Shown here piece after piece: positions 15,364 through 23,920 of a DNA stretch of 33,584 nt (its first letter is position 1; each line of letters opens with the position of its first letter). The notes under the pieces are model-generated. The model saw nothing but the letters and a program-made list of their open reading frames with translations. It had not been told where the DNA came from and did not search any database. The DNA is taken from contig QMMS01000011.1 in the NCBI GenBank assembly GCA_003647375.1, forward strand, positions 1 through 33,584, in the 5' to 3' direction. A program made the translations under genes and the position numbers. Source of the stretch: Deltaproteobacteria bacterium. Lineage in GTDB: Bacteria; Desulfobacterota; Desulfobacteria; Desulfobacterales; B30-G6.

Positions 15364-16305
15364 TCAAAGTCGTACAATATTTAATAGTATATACATAAAA
15401 TAAGAAGTCAAACATGCCAGCGTCGGTGTCAATGCCCACCCAATCAGAATAGTCAAAATGGTCTTTTTGCTGATTGCATTAGCGCCTTTTACCAGCCCGA
15501 CACCCACCACTGCACCCACAATGGCCGAAGAGGTTGAAACCGGAATACCAAACATGGAAAAAAGATGCATGCCAAAGGCAGATGAAATCTGGGCTACAAA
15601 CGCACTGGGAATATCCAGAGGGGTAATACCTTTGCCAACCGTGTCGGCAACGTTGCTCCCATAAGTAAATGCGCCCACTGCAATGCTCACACCACCGATG
15701 AGCAATAACACCCTGGGTGGAAAAATGTTGAGATTGGCTACCGGGCCAACCGCATTGCCGGCATTGTTAGCGCCCATTGAATAAGCTACATAGCAGGCTG
15801 ACAATATTGCCAGCCAACCGAAGGCATGCTGAGAAAGGGGGGAACTGGTGTTAAATTTTCTCAAAACAAACCGGAGCAGATGCATCAATCCGAACGCCAA
15901 TCCCATGACCAGAAGGGGACACAGAATCCAACTTTCAGCGATCAGAATCAATTTGGAATAATCAATTTCAGCACCGGATGCCAAACCAATGCCGAGCACT
16001 CCCCCCACAATTGCCTGGGAAGTTGAAGTGGGAATCCGAAAAAAAGTGGCCAGCGTAACAAAAAATCCGGAGCAGATCAGCGCCACGCAAACAGCCAGAT
16101 AGTTCAAATCGGCTTTGACAATTCCCTTACCGATGGTGTTCATGACGTGGTGCCCCTGGAGCATAGCACCCAGAATCACAAAAGCAGCTACCAGGATGAC
16201 CGCTCTCTTGAAACTCAACAGGCCACAACCTACCGATGTGCCGATACAATTCGCCGTATCATTCGCACCGATATTCCAGCCGACATATGCGCTGGCTCCC
16301 AGCAA
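15364..16305 (-). CDS. pit: PiT-family inorganic phosphate permease
   Basis: A polytopic membrane protein of about 313 residues with both PiT signatures: GWNIGANDTANCIGTSVG near the start and YSMGANNAGNAVGPVANL in the second half, the internal repeat typical of PiT/PHO4 carriers that import phosphate with H+ or Na+. The start is uncertain. The frame opens at TTG (16305) without a ribosome site. Seven codons upstream an ATC at 16324-16326 has GGTGA 7 bases before it, giving a natural N-terminus (IEPIFFILLGAS) that completes the first helix. No ATG or GTG lies in frame before the upstream stop. It pairs with the DUF47 gene and sits beside the putative phosphonate genes, which would release phosphate. 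Confidence 0.88.
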   Translation of the reverse strand: MLGASAYVGWNIGANDTANCIGTSVGCGLLSFKRAVILVAAFVILGAMLQGHHVMNTIGKGIVKADLNYLAVCVALICSGFFVTLATFFRIPTSTSQAIVGGVLGIGLASGAEIDYSKLILIAESWILCPLLVMGLAFGLMHLLRFVLRKFNTSSPLSQHAFGWLAILSACYVAYSMGANNAGNAVGPVANLNIFPPRVLLLIGGVSIAVGAFTYGSNVADTVGKGITPLDIPSAFVAQISSAFGMHLFSMFGIPVSTSSAIVGAVVGVGLVKGANAISKKTILTILIGWALTPTLACLTSYFMYILLNIVRL

Positions 16306-16497
16306 TATGAAGAAGATTGGTTCGATGGCAGAGTCACCCCGTCCTTAAAAAATTGGTTTCCCCCAACAGATTGTCCTCATCGCCATAAATACAGAAAAAT
16401 TCCCTCATGCGATGGGAATATCGTGATTCTATAGATATAACAGGGAAATAAGTCAAAACAATTAATTACATGTTATAGACCCATTTGCTGAATTCGT

Positions 16498-16525
16498 TTG
16501 ACTGAGACTGCTTCCACCAGATAGT
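16498..16525 (+). promoter_or_regulatory. Possible sigma70-type promoter for the PbfA-like gene
   Basis: TTGACT (16498-16503) and GATAGT (16520-16525) are separated by 16 bp on the plus strand, about 50 bp ahead of the PbfA-like start at 16574. Spacing and box matches are acceptable but not strong; the AT-rich stretch after it may also matter. Confidence 0.35.
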
Positions 16526-16573
16526 AAGATATAAAAATAATTGTTTCATTGCAAAAAAAAAAGGAAATTAACA

Positions 16574-17929
16574 ATGCCACGACTCCACAAATCCGAAGGA
16601 GATATTAACATATCTCCCCGTCGCGAAGAATGGCAAAAGGATCATATCGATACAGAAAGCCGATCACTCCTGGATGAAGACGCTCGTTACTTTCTAAAGC
16701 AATCACTTTCCACGCCGTGTTTGAACACCATGCGCTCTTGCAAAGGTATTTATATCGAAGACATGCAGGGTCGCCGCTATATGGATTTTCACGGAAACAA
16801 TGTTCACCAGGTCGGTTTCGCCAACCCTGATATAATCGGCGCCATTAAAAACCAACTGGATGAGCTTTCGTTTTGCACACGCCGTTATACCAACCGGGTA
16901 GCCGTTGATCTGGCCAAAAAGATAGCCGATATCGCTCCCGGCAATCTTAACAAGTCCTTATTCTGTCCTGGTGGGGCTGAAGCCATCGGAATGGCAATAA
17001 AGCTGGCCAGAGTCGCAACCGGGCGGCATAAAACGATCTCCATGTGGGATTCTTTTCACGGCGCCACTCTGGACACTATTTCCATCGGCGGTGAGGCTAT
17101 TTTCCGACAGGACATGGGCCCGCTGCTTCCGGGAACCGAGCATGTACCGCCACCGGATGCATACCGTTGTGTTTTTGGCTGCTCGGATCGCGGGGGGTGT
17201 GATTTAACCTGTGCCAATTATGTAGAATACATCCTGGAAAAAGAAGGCGACATTGCCGCAGTTATTTCAGAACCCATCCGCAGTACCCCCTATATCCCCA
17301 GGCCCGAGTACTGGCAAAAAATCCGCCATGCTTGCGACCGCCACGGTGCCTTGTTGATTTTTGATGAAATCCCGCATTCACTTGGTCGCACGGGTAAAAT
17401 GTTCACCTTCGAACATTTCGGCGTCATTCCGGACATTGTTGTCATCGGCAAAGGCTTGGGCGGAGGGGTATTTCCCCTGGCTGCCATGATCGCCAAAGAG
17501 ACGCTGGATGTTGCCGGGGAACGGGCAATGGGCCATTACACCCATGAAAAAAGCCCCGTCGGCTGCGCGGCAGCACTGGCCACTATCCATTACATCGAAA
17601 AACACAACCTCGTGGCGCATGCGCGGAAACTTGGGCAACACGCCCTTGAACGTCTGCATAAAATGCAGGAGCGCCATCCCTTGATCGGCGATGTCCGAGG
17701 TCTTGGGTTATTTTTGGGAATCGAACTGGTTAAAGACCGGCAGACCCGCGAACGGGCCTCAGATGAAGCCGAAGCAGTCATGTATGCAGCCCTTTCAAAG
17801 GGACTTAGCTTCAAACTCACCATGGGAAACATTCTCACCCTCACCCCGGCACTGATCATTACACGCAAAGAAATGGACAACGCCCTGGACATTATTGACA
17901 TCTGTATAGGTGAGATAGAAAATAACTAA
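16574..17929 (+). CDS. pbfA: PbfA-like class III PLP enzyme (aminohydroxyethylphosphonate ammonia-lyase candidate)
   Basis: A 451-residue fold-type I PLP protein of the class III aminotransferase superfamily: PLP aspartate D264 in LIFDEI, Schiff-base lysine K293 in VIGKGLGGG, and the SMWDSFHGATLDTISIGGE segment. The wording LKQSLSTPCLNTMRSCKGIYIED, GNNVHQVGFANPD and GHYTHEKSPVG matches what I know of PbfA, which converts (R)-1-hydroxy-2-aminoethylphosphonate to phosphonoacetaldehyde plus ammonia. Four cysteines close together (C199, C203, C209, C213) might bind a metal. I use ATG at 16574 because AAAAGGAAA lies 6-12 bases upstream. PhnW in the same region supports a phosphonate role; an aminotransferase acting on another omega-amine is the main alternative. 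Confidence 0.75.
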   Translation: MPRLHKSEGDINISPRREEWQKDHIDTESRSLLDEDARYFLKQSLSTPCLNTMRSCKGIYIEDMQGRRYMDFHGNNVHQVGFANPDIIGAIKNQLDELSFCTRRYTNRVAVDLAKKIADIAPGNLNKSLFCPGGAEAIGMAIKLARVATGRHKTISMWDSFHGATLDTISIGGEAIFRQDMGPLLPGTEHVPPPDAYRCVFGCSDRGGCDLTCANYVEYILEKEGDIAAVISEPIRSTPYIPRPEYWQKIRHACDRHGALLIFDEIPHSLGRTGKMFTFEHFGVIPDIVVIGKGLGGGVFPLAAMIAKETLDVAGERAMGHYTHEKSPVGCAAALATIHYIEKHNLVAHARKLGQHALERLHKMQERHPLIGDVRGLGLFLGIELVKDRQTRERASDEAEAVMYAALSKGLSFKLTMGNILTLTPALIITRKEMDNALDIIDICIGEIENN

Positions 17930-17957
17930 GATGAGCGTTTCAACTTAGTTAGAAAGC

Positions 17958-17999
17958 AGATACCAGGTTCTAAAGGGCCCGGTACTGATTCAATTCTAT
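17958..17999 (+). repeat. Fragment of the dispersed palindromic repeat
   Basis: Only the left end is present: AGATACCAGG-TTCTAAAGGGCCCGG-TACTGATTCAATTCTAT, matching the start of the full copies. The transporter ATG at 17998 lies in its last bases, where full copies read CCCTAT, and no Shine-Dalgarno sequence is visible before it. Confidence 0.7.
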
Positions 18000-18906
18000 G
18001 ACAACAATTGCCACCGTTCTACTTATAATCTCCGCCTTTACCCACGCCGGCTGGAACTTTATCAGCAAAAAGGAGCATCCGACCCAGGCATTCTATCTGG
18101 TGGCGAATGTTATCGGCGTAATCTGTATTTTGCCGATTCTTTTTTATTACACAAGCTTTTTACATTTCGTTCCAGCATCGGTATGGTTCATCGTCGTTAT
18201 GTCCGGCTTTTTTCTGGCGTCCTATATGGGAATGCTGGCCGGGGCATATCGTGCTGGAGACATTTCGATCGCTTATCCTCTGACACGCTCCTTACCTGTT
18301 ATATTGGTATTCCTGCTAACGCTCATATTGAATACAGGCCAACCTACGGGAGGATGGTTTTTCGTCGGTATAATTCTTGTCGTCTCCGGCTGCATTATTC
18401 TGCCATTGAAAACATTTGCCGACTTCCATTTCCATAATTACAATAATCTTTGCTGTATGTTGGCTGTTCTTGCTGCCCTTGGGGTTACAGGCTATACAAT
18501 TGCTGATGATAGGGCTTTGCGTTTCCTGAGAGAGCTCCCCGGCAAACCGATGAGTCCGGTTGAGGGGACCCTTCTGTATATGGTTTTGGAGGGGATCAGC
18601 AGTTCGATCTGGCAGGCTCTGTTCGTGGTCGTAAACCGGAAAGAACGACAAGGCATATCAACAATTCTAAAATCCAATAAAGGCTCGGCAGCCCTTACCG
18701 GCATCGGGATCTATTTTACATACTGGATTGTTCTGGTTGCCATGAACTATGTGTCCAACATCAGTTATGTGGCCGCATTTCGCCAGCTCAGTATTCCATT
18801 GGGTGCCATACTCGGCATGGCACTTCTCAAGGAGACACGTTACTTACCAAAAATAATTGGCATTGCAACTATTTTTTTCGGACTTGTTTTAGCCGGCATA
18901 AATTAG
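17998..18906 (+). CDS. DMT-superfamily (EamA-type) transporter
   Basis: A 302-residue protein with about ten transmembrane helices in two halves (for example ATVLLIISAFTHAGWNFI, GWFFVGIILVVSGCIILPL, and the final IIGIATIFFGLVLAGIN), and the conserved DISIAYPLTRSLPVILVFLL segment and second-half VSNISYVAAFRQLSIPLGAILGM typical of EamA permeases, which move amino acids, nucleotide sugars or other small metabolites. It starts 68 bp after the PbfA-like gene on the same strand. The start codon lies in a repeat fragment without a recognisable ribosome site, so translation may depend on reinitiation. Uptake or export of a phosphonate or amine is inference from position. Confidence 0.85.
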   Translation: MTTIATVLLIISAFTHAGWNFISKKEHPTQAFYLVANVIGVICILPILFYYTSFLHFVPASVWFIVVMSGFFLASYMGMLAGAYRAGDISIAYPLTRSLPVILVFLLTLILNTGQPTGGWFFVGIILVVSGCIILPLKTFADFHFHNYNNLCCMLAVLAALGVTGYTIADDRALRFLRELPGKPMSPVEGTLLYMVLEGISSSIWQALFVVVNRKERQGISTILKSNKGSAALTGIGIYFTYWIVLVAMNYVSNISYVAAFRQLSIPLGAILGMALLKETRYLPKIIGIATIFFGLVLAGIN

Positions 18907-19040
18907 AACTCCCAGCTGAATCTCCACCCGTGGAAAAGGTGAGCTCAAGACCCCCCTTGAAGGAAGCTGAAATATCGAATATCGAAATAAATTCGTATGA
19001 CGGGGTTGGTTATTTAGTCGCCGGGTTAATATATTCCCGA

Positions 19041-21482
19041 TTATGCTCTTAATTTTTCTCCTTTTTTATCCACCAGCGGCAATTCTGCAACCTTTGCTTT
19101 CACACGTTTGTCCATCACCTGTACTTCCATTTCACGACCCTCGGTTGCCAGTTCAAGGGGCAGGTATACCAGACCAATATCCTGGCCGATGGTATAACCG
19201 TAATTGCCCGAACGTATCCGGTCGATGACCTTGCCGTCGGCATATACGGATTCGCCCCCGTACAGATTGCCACCGGCATCCATGGTAAGACCCATCAGTC
19301 TGGTACCCAGGCCGTGCTGTTTTCTTTTTTCCAGGGCCTCCCTGCCCACGAAGTTTGGTTTGCTCATACGCACGAAGGATCCCAAGCCGGCCTCCAGGGG
19401 CGTATCAACCGGAGTAATATCACCGCTCCAGTATAAATATCCCTTTTCTATCCGCAGGACATCCAAGGCTTTGTAACCAGCCGGTTGAATACCAAACGCA
19501 ACACCGGCCGTCATCAAGGCATCCCACACGCTCAAGGCCTTATCAGGTGATATATAAAGTTCCCAGCCAAGCTCTCCAACATAACTAACGCGTTGGGCCC
19601 ATACGCTGATATGGTTTATCTCAATCGATTGGGCTGTCATGTATGGGAAAGCCGTATTGGACAGGTCACTGTCGCAGATGCCCCCCAATACCTGGCGTGA
19701 TGCCGGGCCCCATAACCCCAGACAAACATGACTTTCGGTCTCATCTTCAATCAGCACGCTGCCATCGTCCGGCATGTGCAGCTGAATCCAACCCATATCG
19801 TTGGACACAAAAGAGGTTCCGGAAATGAGTCTGAACTGGTCCTTTTTCAGACGTGTGACAGTCACATCGCTTTCAATCCCACCTTTAGGATTGAGGAACT
19901 GGGTGTAGGTAACACTGCCCACCGGCTTGTCTATATCATTGGCGGCCAGTTCCTGGAGCAAAGCCAGGGCTCCGGAACCCTGTATTCGAAGCTTACCAAA
20001 AGAAGTCATATCGAAAAGGGCAACCCGCTCACGGGCAGCTTTTACCTCGCTGCCCACCTGGTCAAAGTAAGGCGGTCGATCCCAACCCCAGTTTTTCTGA
20101 TCAGCACCAGCCTGTCGCCAGGGCTTGCCGGTATCAAAATAATTGACCCGTTCCCAACCATTCTTCAAACCAAAAACAGCACCTGTTGTCTTCAGGCGTT
20201 CATAAAGCGGGCTGGTACGCAAGGGCCGCCCCCATTCATTCTCATCATTGGGATAACGCAGGTGATAATAGTATCGGATCACTTCACGGCATTGTTCAAC
20301 ACGAAAGGTTTTGTCTGTCAGGTGTGGCCCGAAACGGCGTATATTCATTTCATGGGTATCGATGGACGTCTCCCCTTCCAGTATCCATTCCGCCATGAGC
20401 ATACCCACACCACCCCCGCCGGCAATACCGTTGTCAGAACCCCCCGCTGCAACATAAAAACCCTTGAGCCCGGGTACCGGTCCCATGGCATAAAACCCAT
20501 CCGGTGTAAACGCATCCGGACCGTTGATAAGTTCGATTGCTTCGGCCTGGTTCAGTATAGGGATCCGCTTCATGGCGCCTTCCATGATACCTTCAAATAT
20601 CTCCCATTCCCCCGGCAGCAGTTCCTGGTTAAATTCCCAGGAAACACCATCGGTAGACCAGGGTTTTGGATTGGTTTCAAATCCCCCCACCAGGTAGGAA
20701 CCCACGTCTTCCCGGCAGTAGAACAGTCTGTCCGGGTCTCGGATCACCGGTGTTTGTCTCGGCAATTCATGACCCTCGATGGGTTTGGTGGTCAGATACT
20801 GGTTCATCATCGAAACGATGGGGATGTGAACACCCACCATCTCGCCGATGCGCGGTGCCCACTGGCCGGCAGCATTGACCACACATTCGGTCTTGATATT
20901 GCCTTGGTCTGTTATGACTTCGGTTACCTCCCCTGCCGAAGAAAGCTCTATTCCGGTAACAAGCACGTTGGTATTGATTTCAACACCCATTTTTCTGGCT
21001 TGCCGTGCAAATTCGTATGTAATCCCGCTGGGGTCGATGTGCCCGTCATCCGGAACGTAAACAGCACCGTAAAGATCATCATCGTTCAACTGGGGACATC
21101 TTTCCATAACTTCTTTGGGCGATATGATACCTGCTGTCAGTCCGATGGCATTGGCCCGACTGACTTCCCTTTGCAAGGCTTTCAAACGGTCTTTGCTGCT
21201 GGCCAGTCTTAAACTTCCCACCGTGTGCCAGCCCAGGGAATCGCCACCCTCCCCTTTGGCCAGCTCATTGTAGAGATTGATGGTGTAATTCATCACTTTC
21301 ATTAGGGCCGGTGATGTACGGAACTGGGAAACCAGACCCACGGAATGAAAAGTTGTGCCGCTGGTTAGTTCACCTTTTTCCAGTAGAACAACGTCAGTAC
21401 AACCGGCTTTGGCAAGATGGTAGGCCACACTGGTTCCGAAAACCCCGCCGCCGATGATGACGACCTGTGCTTGATCCCGCAT
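19041..21482 (-). CDS. Dimethylglycine/sarcosine dehydrogenase-like flavoprotein with GcvT domain
   Basis: An 813-residue, two-part enzyme. Residues 1-about 430 are a DAO-type FAD oxidoreductase with GGGVFGTSVAYHLAKAG at 11-27 and H46 in SGTTFHSVGL, matching the histidine that binds FAD covalently in dimethylglycine dehydrogenases. Residues about 440-813 are a GcvT-like tetrahydrofolate-binding half (VALFDMTSFGKLRIQG, VSYVGELGWELYI, GYKALDVLRIEKGYLYWSGDITP). The family oxidises N-methyl amines and passes the carbon to tetrahydrofolate. In a sulfate reducer with C1-folate metabolism this is useful without oxygen. Close to PhnW/PbfA genes it might demethylate N-methylated aminoethylphosphonate, but glycine-betaine breakdown is equally possible. 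TTTTCTCC on the plus strand, that is GGAGAAAA, precedes the ATG. Confidence 0.85.
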   Translation of the reverse strand: MRDQAQVVIIGGGVFGTSVAYHLAKAGCTDVVLLEKGELTSGTTFHSVGLVSQFRTSPALMKVMNYTINLYNELAKGEGGDSLGWHTVGSLRLASSKDRLKALQREVSRANAIGLTAGIISPKEVMERCPQLNDDDLYGAVYVPDDGHIDPSGITYEFARQARKMGVEINTNVLVTGIELSSAGEVTEVITDQGNIKTECVVNAAGQWAPRIGEMVGVHIPIVSMMNQYLTTKPIEGHELPRQTPVIRDPDRLFYCREDVGSYLVGGFETNPKPWSTDGVSWEFNQELLPGEWEIFEGIMEGAMKRIPILNQAEAIELINGPDAFTPDGFYAMGPVPGLKGFYVAAGGSDNGIAGGGGVGMLMAEWILEGETSIDTHEMNIRRFGPHLTDKTFRVEQCREVIRYYYHLRYPNDENEWGRPLRTSPLYERLKTTGAVFGLKNGWERVNYFDTGKPWRQAGADQKNWGWDRPPYFDQVGSEVKAARERVALFDMTSFGKLRIQGSGALALLQELAANDIDKPVGSVTYTQFLNPKGGIESDVTVTRLKKDQFRLISGTSFVSNDMGWIQLHMPDDGSVLIEDETESHVCLGLWGPASRQVLGGICDSDLSNTAFPYMTAQSIEINHISVWAQRVSYVGELGWELYISPDKALSVWDALMTAGVAFGIQPAGYKALDVLRIEKGYLYWSGDITPVDTPLEAGLGSFVRMSKPNFVGREALEKRKQHGLGTRLMGLTMDAGGNLYGGESVYADGKVIDRIRSGNYGYTIGQDIGLVYLPLELATEGREMEVQVMDKRVKAKVAELPLVDKKGEKLRA

Positions 21483-21699
21483 AATTTTTCTCCTCTAAAT
21501 TTGCTATGTGATTTATAGCCGTTGTCAAAATACCGTTCCGATTGCATTAAAAGGGGTTTCCAAGAGACTTATTCGAAACATATTTCTGACAACCCTTATA
21601 ATATATCGACAAATATTACTTGTAGATAAGGATGATTTAGGAATATACATCTGCTAAGGTCAATTTAATCATTTTATTTATAACCCCAGGTTATTTTAT

Positions 21700-22605
21700 A
21701 TGAACCTCAATCAACTGAAAATTTTTTATATGGCTGCGAAACGAGGAAACCTGAGCAAAGCTGCAGAAGACCTCTTCATTACCCAACCGGCAGTTACCAA
21801 AGGCATTCAACGATTGCAGGAGCATTACGACATCCGGTTGATGGATCATTTCGGAAAAAAAATGGTTTTAACCAATGCTGGTGAGGCACTTTATAAAATT
21901 GCCGAAAAGATATTCGAGCTGGAAAAGCACGCCGAAGAAAATATTCGCGAGTTCAAGCAGCGCAAAAAGGGACGAATTCGCATTCAAGCCAGCGAAAGTT
22001 TCGGCGCATATTACCTCCCATCCATTATGAACCCTTTCAGCAAAGCACATCCATTGATAAATATATCGGTGAATATCCTCCCAACTGAGCATGTGGTAAA
22101 AAATATTACCGATTTAGAGTGCGACATCGGATTTATCTCCTATCCAATCGAACATGAAAAAGTACGCATCCGCGAGATACTCGAAGATCAGCTTGTCTTC
22201 ATTTTACCCCCGGATCATCCCATTTGCCGGCGCGAGCAATTTAAGCCTAAGGATCTGGAAGGTAATCCCATGATCGTCCATGAAAAAAAATCGACTCCGC
22301 ATAAGGTTTTTAATAAGTTTATTGAGAAAAATGAAATCGCCGTGACCTCCTCTTTAGAGCTATCGAGCAACAGGGCTATTAAACTGGCCGTTGAAAGCGG
22401 CCTGGGAATTGCCTTGATAAGCCGGAAAGTTGCCGATGAAGAAATTCAAACCGGTCGATTAATAGCTATTCCTGTACCGGACCTGTCGATAAAGAGAAAA
22501 TTTTACCTGGTTCATCACAAAGAAAAATTTATTTCCGATACGCTTCAAGACTTTATCGACCAGGTTGATCGTTGGGCAAACGAATATTCCCGGCAAATAC
22601 CTTAA
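21700..22605 (+). CDS. LysR-family transcriptional regulator
   Basis: A 301-residue LTTR: winged helix in residues 1-60 (MNLNQLKIFYMAAKRGNLSKAAEDLFITQPAVTKGIQRLQ region) and a type 2 periplasmic-binding-like effector domain from about 88. It is divergent from the flavoprotein gene, with a 217-bp intergenic region that would hold its operators, the usual LysR arrangement. The last 53 bp overlap the 3' end of the convergent PHPT1-like gene. CysB/Cbl-like sulfur regulators and CbbR-like proteins share this pattern; the effector is unknown. Likely targets are the flavoprotein gene and perhaps the PhnW series. Confidence 0.92.
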   Translation: MNLNQLKIFYMAAKRGNLSKAAEDLFITQPAVTKGIQRLQEHYDIRLMDHFGKKMVLTNAGEALYKIAEKIFELEKHAEENIREFKQRKKGRIRIQASESFGAYYLPSIMNPFSKAHPLINISVNILPTEHVVKNITDLECDIGFISYPIEHEKVRIREILEDQLVFILPPDHPICRREQFKPKDLEGNPMIVHEKKSTPHKVFNKFIEKNEIAVTSSLELSSNRAIKLAVESGLGIALISRKVADEEIQTGRLIAIPVPDLSIKRKFYLVHHKEKFISDTLQDFIDQVDRWANEYSRQIP

Positions 22606-23188
22606 CCCGGCATCCTTGCGAATGGCGGATCAGAATCTTCTTGTTGGGGAATACGCTATTCAACAGATCGGCGGCGATATTTTTGTTACAACCCCCGAAT
22701 TCGTCACTGCTTCCATATACCCGAATGGTATCGCCCGGATCAAATCGAACCCATGCACCACCCATCGGCATCACCTGGGAATTGTCAAAACCCAGATCTT
22801 GAATTTCCTCCTGGGTGTTCCGGAGGATTTCACGATGCCAGTCATCACCGGAACGAAGACCGACAAGACCGTTGGCCCCGCCGCCGACAATTCGAACCAT
22901 TAATATCTTGCCGTGATACCCTTCGTGCAGATCCACCGGAGACATCATTTTCTCCGGTATAAAGCCAACTGTCCGAAACACTGTCAACGATTGAAGACGT
23001 CGCTTTAGTCGATTGGCAGTCCGGATGTCTCCCTTGGTCCTTGCTAAATGAAGATCTCTTTCTAAATCCTGGAAAGCTTCTTGATAATCCAAGTCATCTA
23101 TCGAGATATCATTCTTCTTTATCATATCCCATGCAGATTCAAATTTCCCTGCACAAAGAAAATCCATTATATGCAAAGACTCTTCCAT
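22553..23188 (-). CDS. PHPT1/Janus-like domain protein
   Basis: A 211-residue protein. The first about 85 residues are helical and charged (ESAWDMIKKN..., LERDLHLARTKGDIRTANRLKRRL). From about 93 the sequence fits the Janus/Ocnus (PHPT1) fold: strand GKILMVRIV, then DDWHREILRNTQEEIQDLG with H118 placed like the catalytic histidine of human PHPT1 (AEYHADIY), MGGAWVRF, and IRVYGSSDEFGGCNKNIAADLLNSVFP, which corresponds to IHVYGYSMAYG...A...I...YP. PHPT1 removes phosphate from phosphohistidine and related N-phosphates. The alignment is by eye. The gene lies 9 bp after the HAD gene at the end of the minus-strand series, and its tail overlaps the LysR gene convergently. Confidence 0.55.
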   Translation of the reverse strand: MEESLHIMDFLCAGKFESAWDMIKKNDISIDDLDYQEAFQDLERDLHLARTKGDIRTANRLKRRLQSLTVFRTVGFIPEKMMSPVDLHEGYHGKILMVRIVGGGANGLVGLRSGDDWHREILRNTQEEIQDLGFDNSQVMPMGGAWVRFDPGDTIRVYGSSDEFGGCNKNIAADLLNSVFPNKKILIRHSQGCRVKVFAGNIRLPNDQPGR

Positions 23189-23197
23189 GTTTTCGCT

Positions 23198-23920
23198 TTA
23201 CTCACATAGATGATTATCTAGAAGGTTAAACAACTCATCTAACCGTGAAATGACAGGAATATCTGTTTCAACCACCGGCCAATTCCGCTTTACCGAATGA
23301 TGCTGAAGCCATACAGGCTGGATCCCCGCATTTTTGGCACCGCACATATCGATGCGCCAGTCATCACCCACAAACACAGCCTCAAGGGGCAGAATATTCA
23401 ATTGTTCCAGGCACAGTCGGAAGGGCTCTTTATCCGGTTTTGTGGGGATGCCGGATTCCCCCGCCACAACAATGACCTGAAAAAACCTTTCGAGTTGGGG
23501 AAACAGGGCCAGGCGGTGATTGCCGGTGTTTTTCTGACCCTGGGTGTTGGTTACCAGAGCTAATTGAAACCGATGTGAGAGTTTTTCAAGCACTGCCGTT
23601 GTTTCAGGAAATGGATTTGTTCTAGCTCCAACATTCATCCAGTATTCATTCTCCCACTTTTCAAAGCAGTTTGGATCGGGTCTGTGATTAAAGGCCTCAT
23701 AAACAGCGTGCCAGATGGCCTGTCTGGAAAAATCGGATTTCTGATGAAATTCTTTCCGGATGCTGCGATAACGGGGCAAAAAAACATCCCACGAAAGCCC
23801 ACCCGGATCCGTGGTTAAATGAGAAAAAAGTCTCTCTTTGGCTTCTTTTTCAGCTGCGCGAAAAGCATCGGCAGAGTCCACCAGGGTTTGACCAAAATCA
23901 AAAAGGAAGGCCTTTATCAT
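23198..23920 (-). CDS. HAD-family hydrolase
   Basis: A 240-residue haloacid-dehalogenase hydrolase with C1-type cap: motif I FDFGQTLVD (nucleophile D8, T12), motif II VTNTQG, motif III lysine in TKPDKEPF, motif IV FVGDDWRIDM. It is close to YjjG-type phosphatases. It is not a normal PhnX: the DWAGT nucleophile motif and the cap-domain Schiff-base lysine of phosphonoacetaldehyde hydrolase are not visible. The ATG follows the dehydrogenase stop with no gap, a tight coupling that suggests a joint role, such as dephosphorylating an intermediate or repairing a side product. Its substrate cannot be read from the sequence. Confidence 0.85.
   Translation of the reverse strand: MIKAFLFDFGQTLVDSADAFRAAEKEAKERLFSHLTTDPGGLSWDVFLPRYRSIRKEFHQKSDFSRQAIWHAVYEAFNHRPDPNCFEKWENEYWMNVGARTNPFPETTAVLEKLSHRFQLALVTNTQGQKNTGNHRLALFPQLERFFQVIVVAGESGIPTKPDKEPFRLCLEQLNILPLEAVFVGDDWRIDMCGAKNAGIQPVWLQHHSVKRNWPVVETDIPVISRLDELFNLLDNHLCE

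Noticed and set aside
18965..18995. ATATCGAATATCGAAATAAATTCG as another copy of the long repeat
   Set aside because: It resembles a piece of the repeat core, but it is too short and AT-rich to separate from chance.
19728..21212. 494-codon plus-strand open frame
   Set aside because: It lies entirely antisense to the flavoprotein gene, whose FAD and folate motifs are clear. The frame is a side effect of codon bias and its protein shows no family motif.
23198..23920. HAD gene as PhnX (phosphonoacetaldehyde hydrolase)
   Set aside because: The DWAGT nucleophile context and the cap Schiff-base lysine are not visible, and the sequence is closer to YjjG-like phosphatases.
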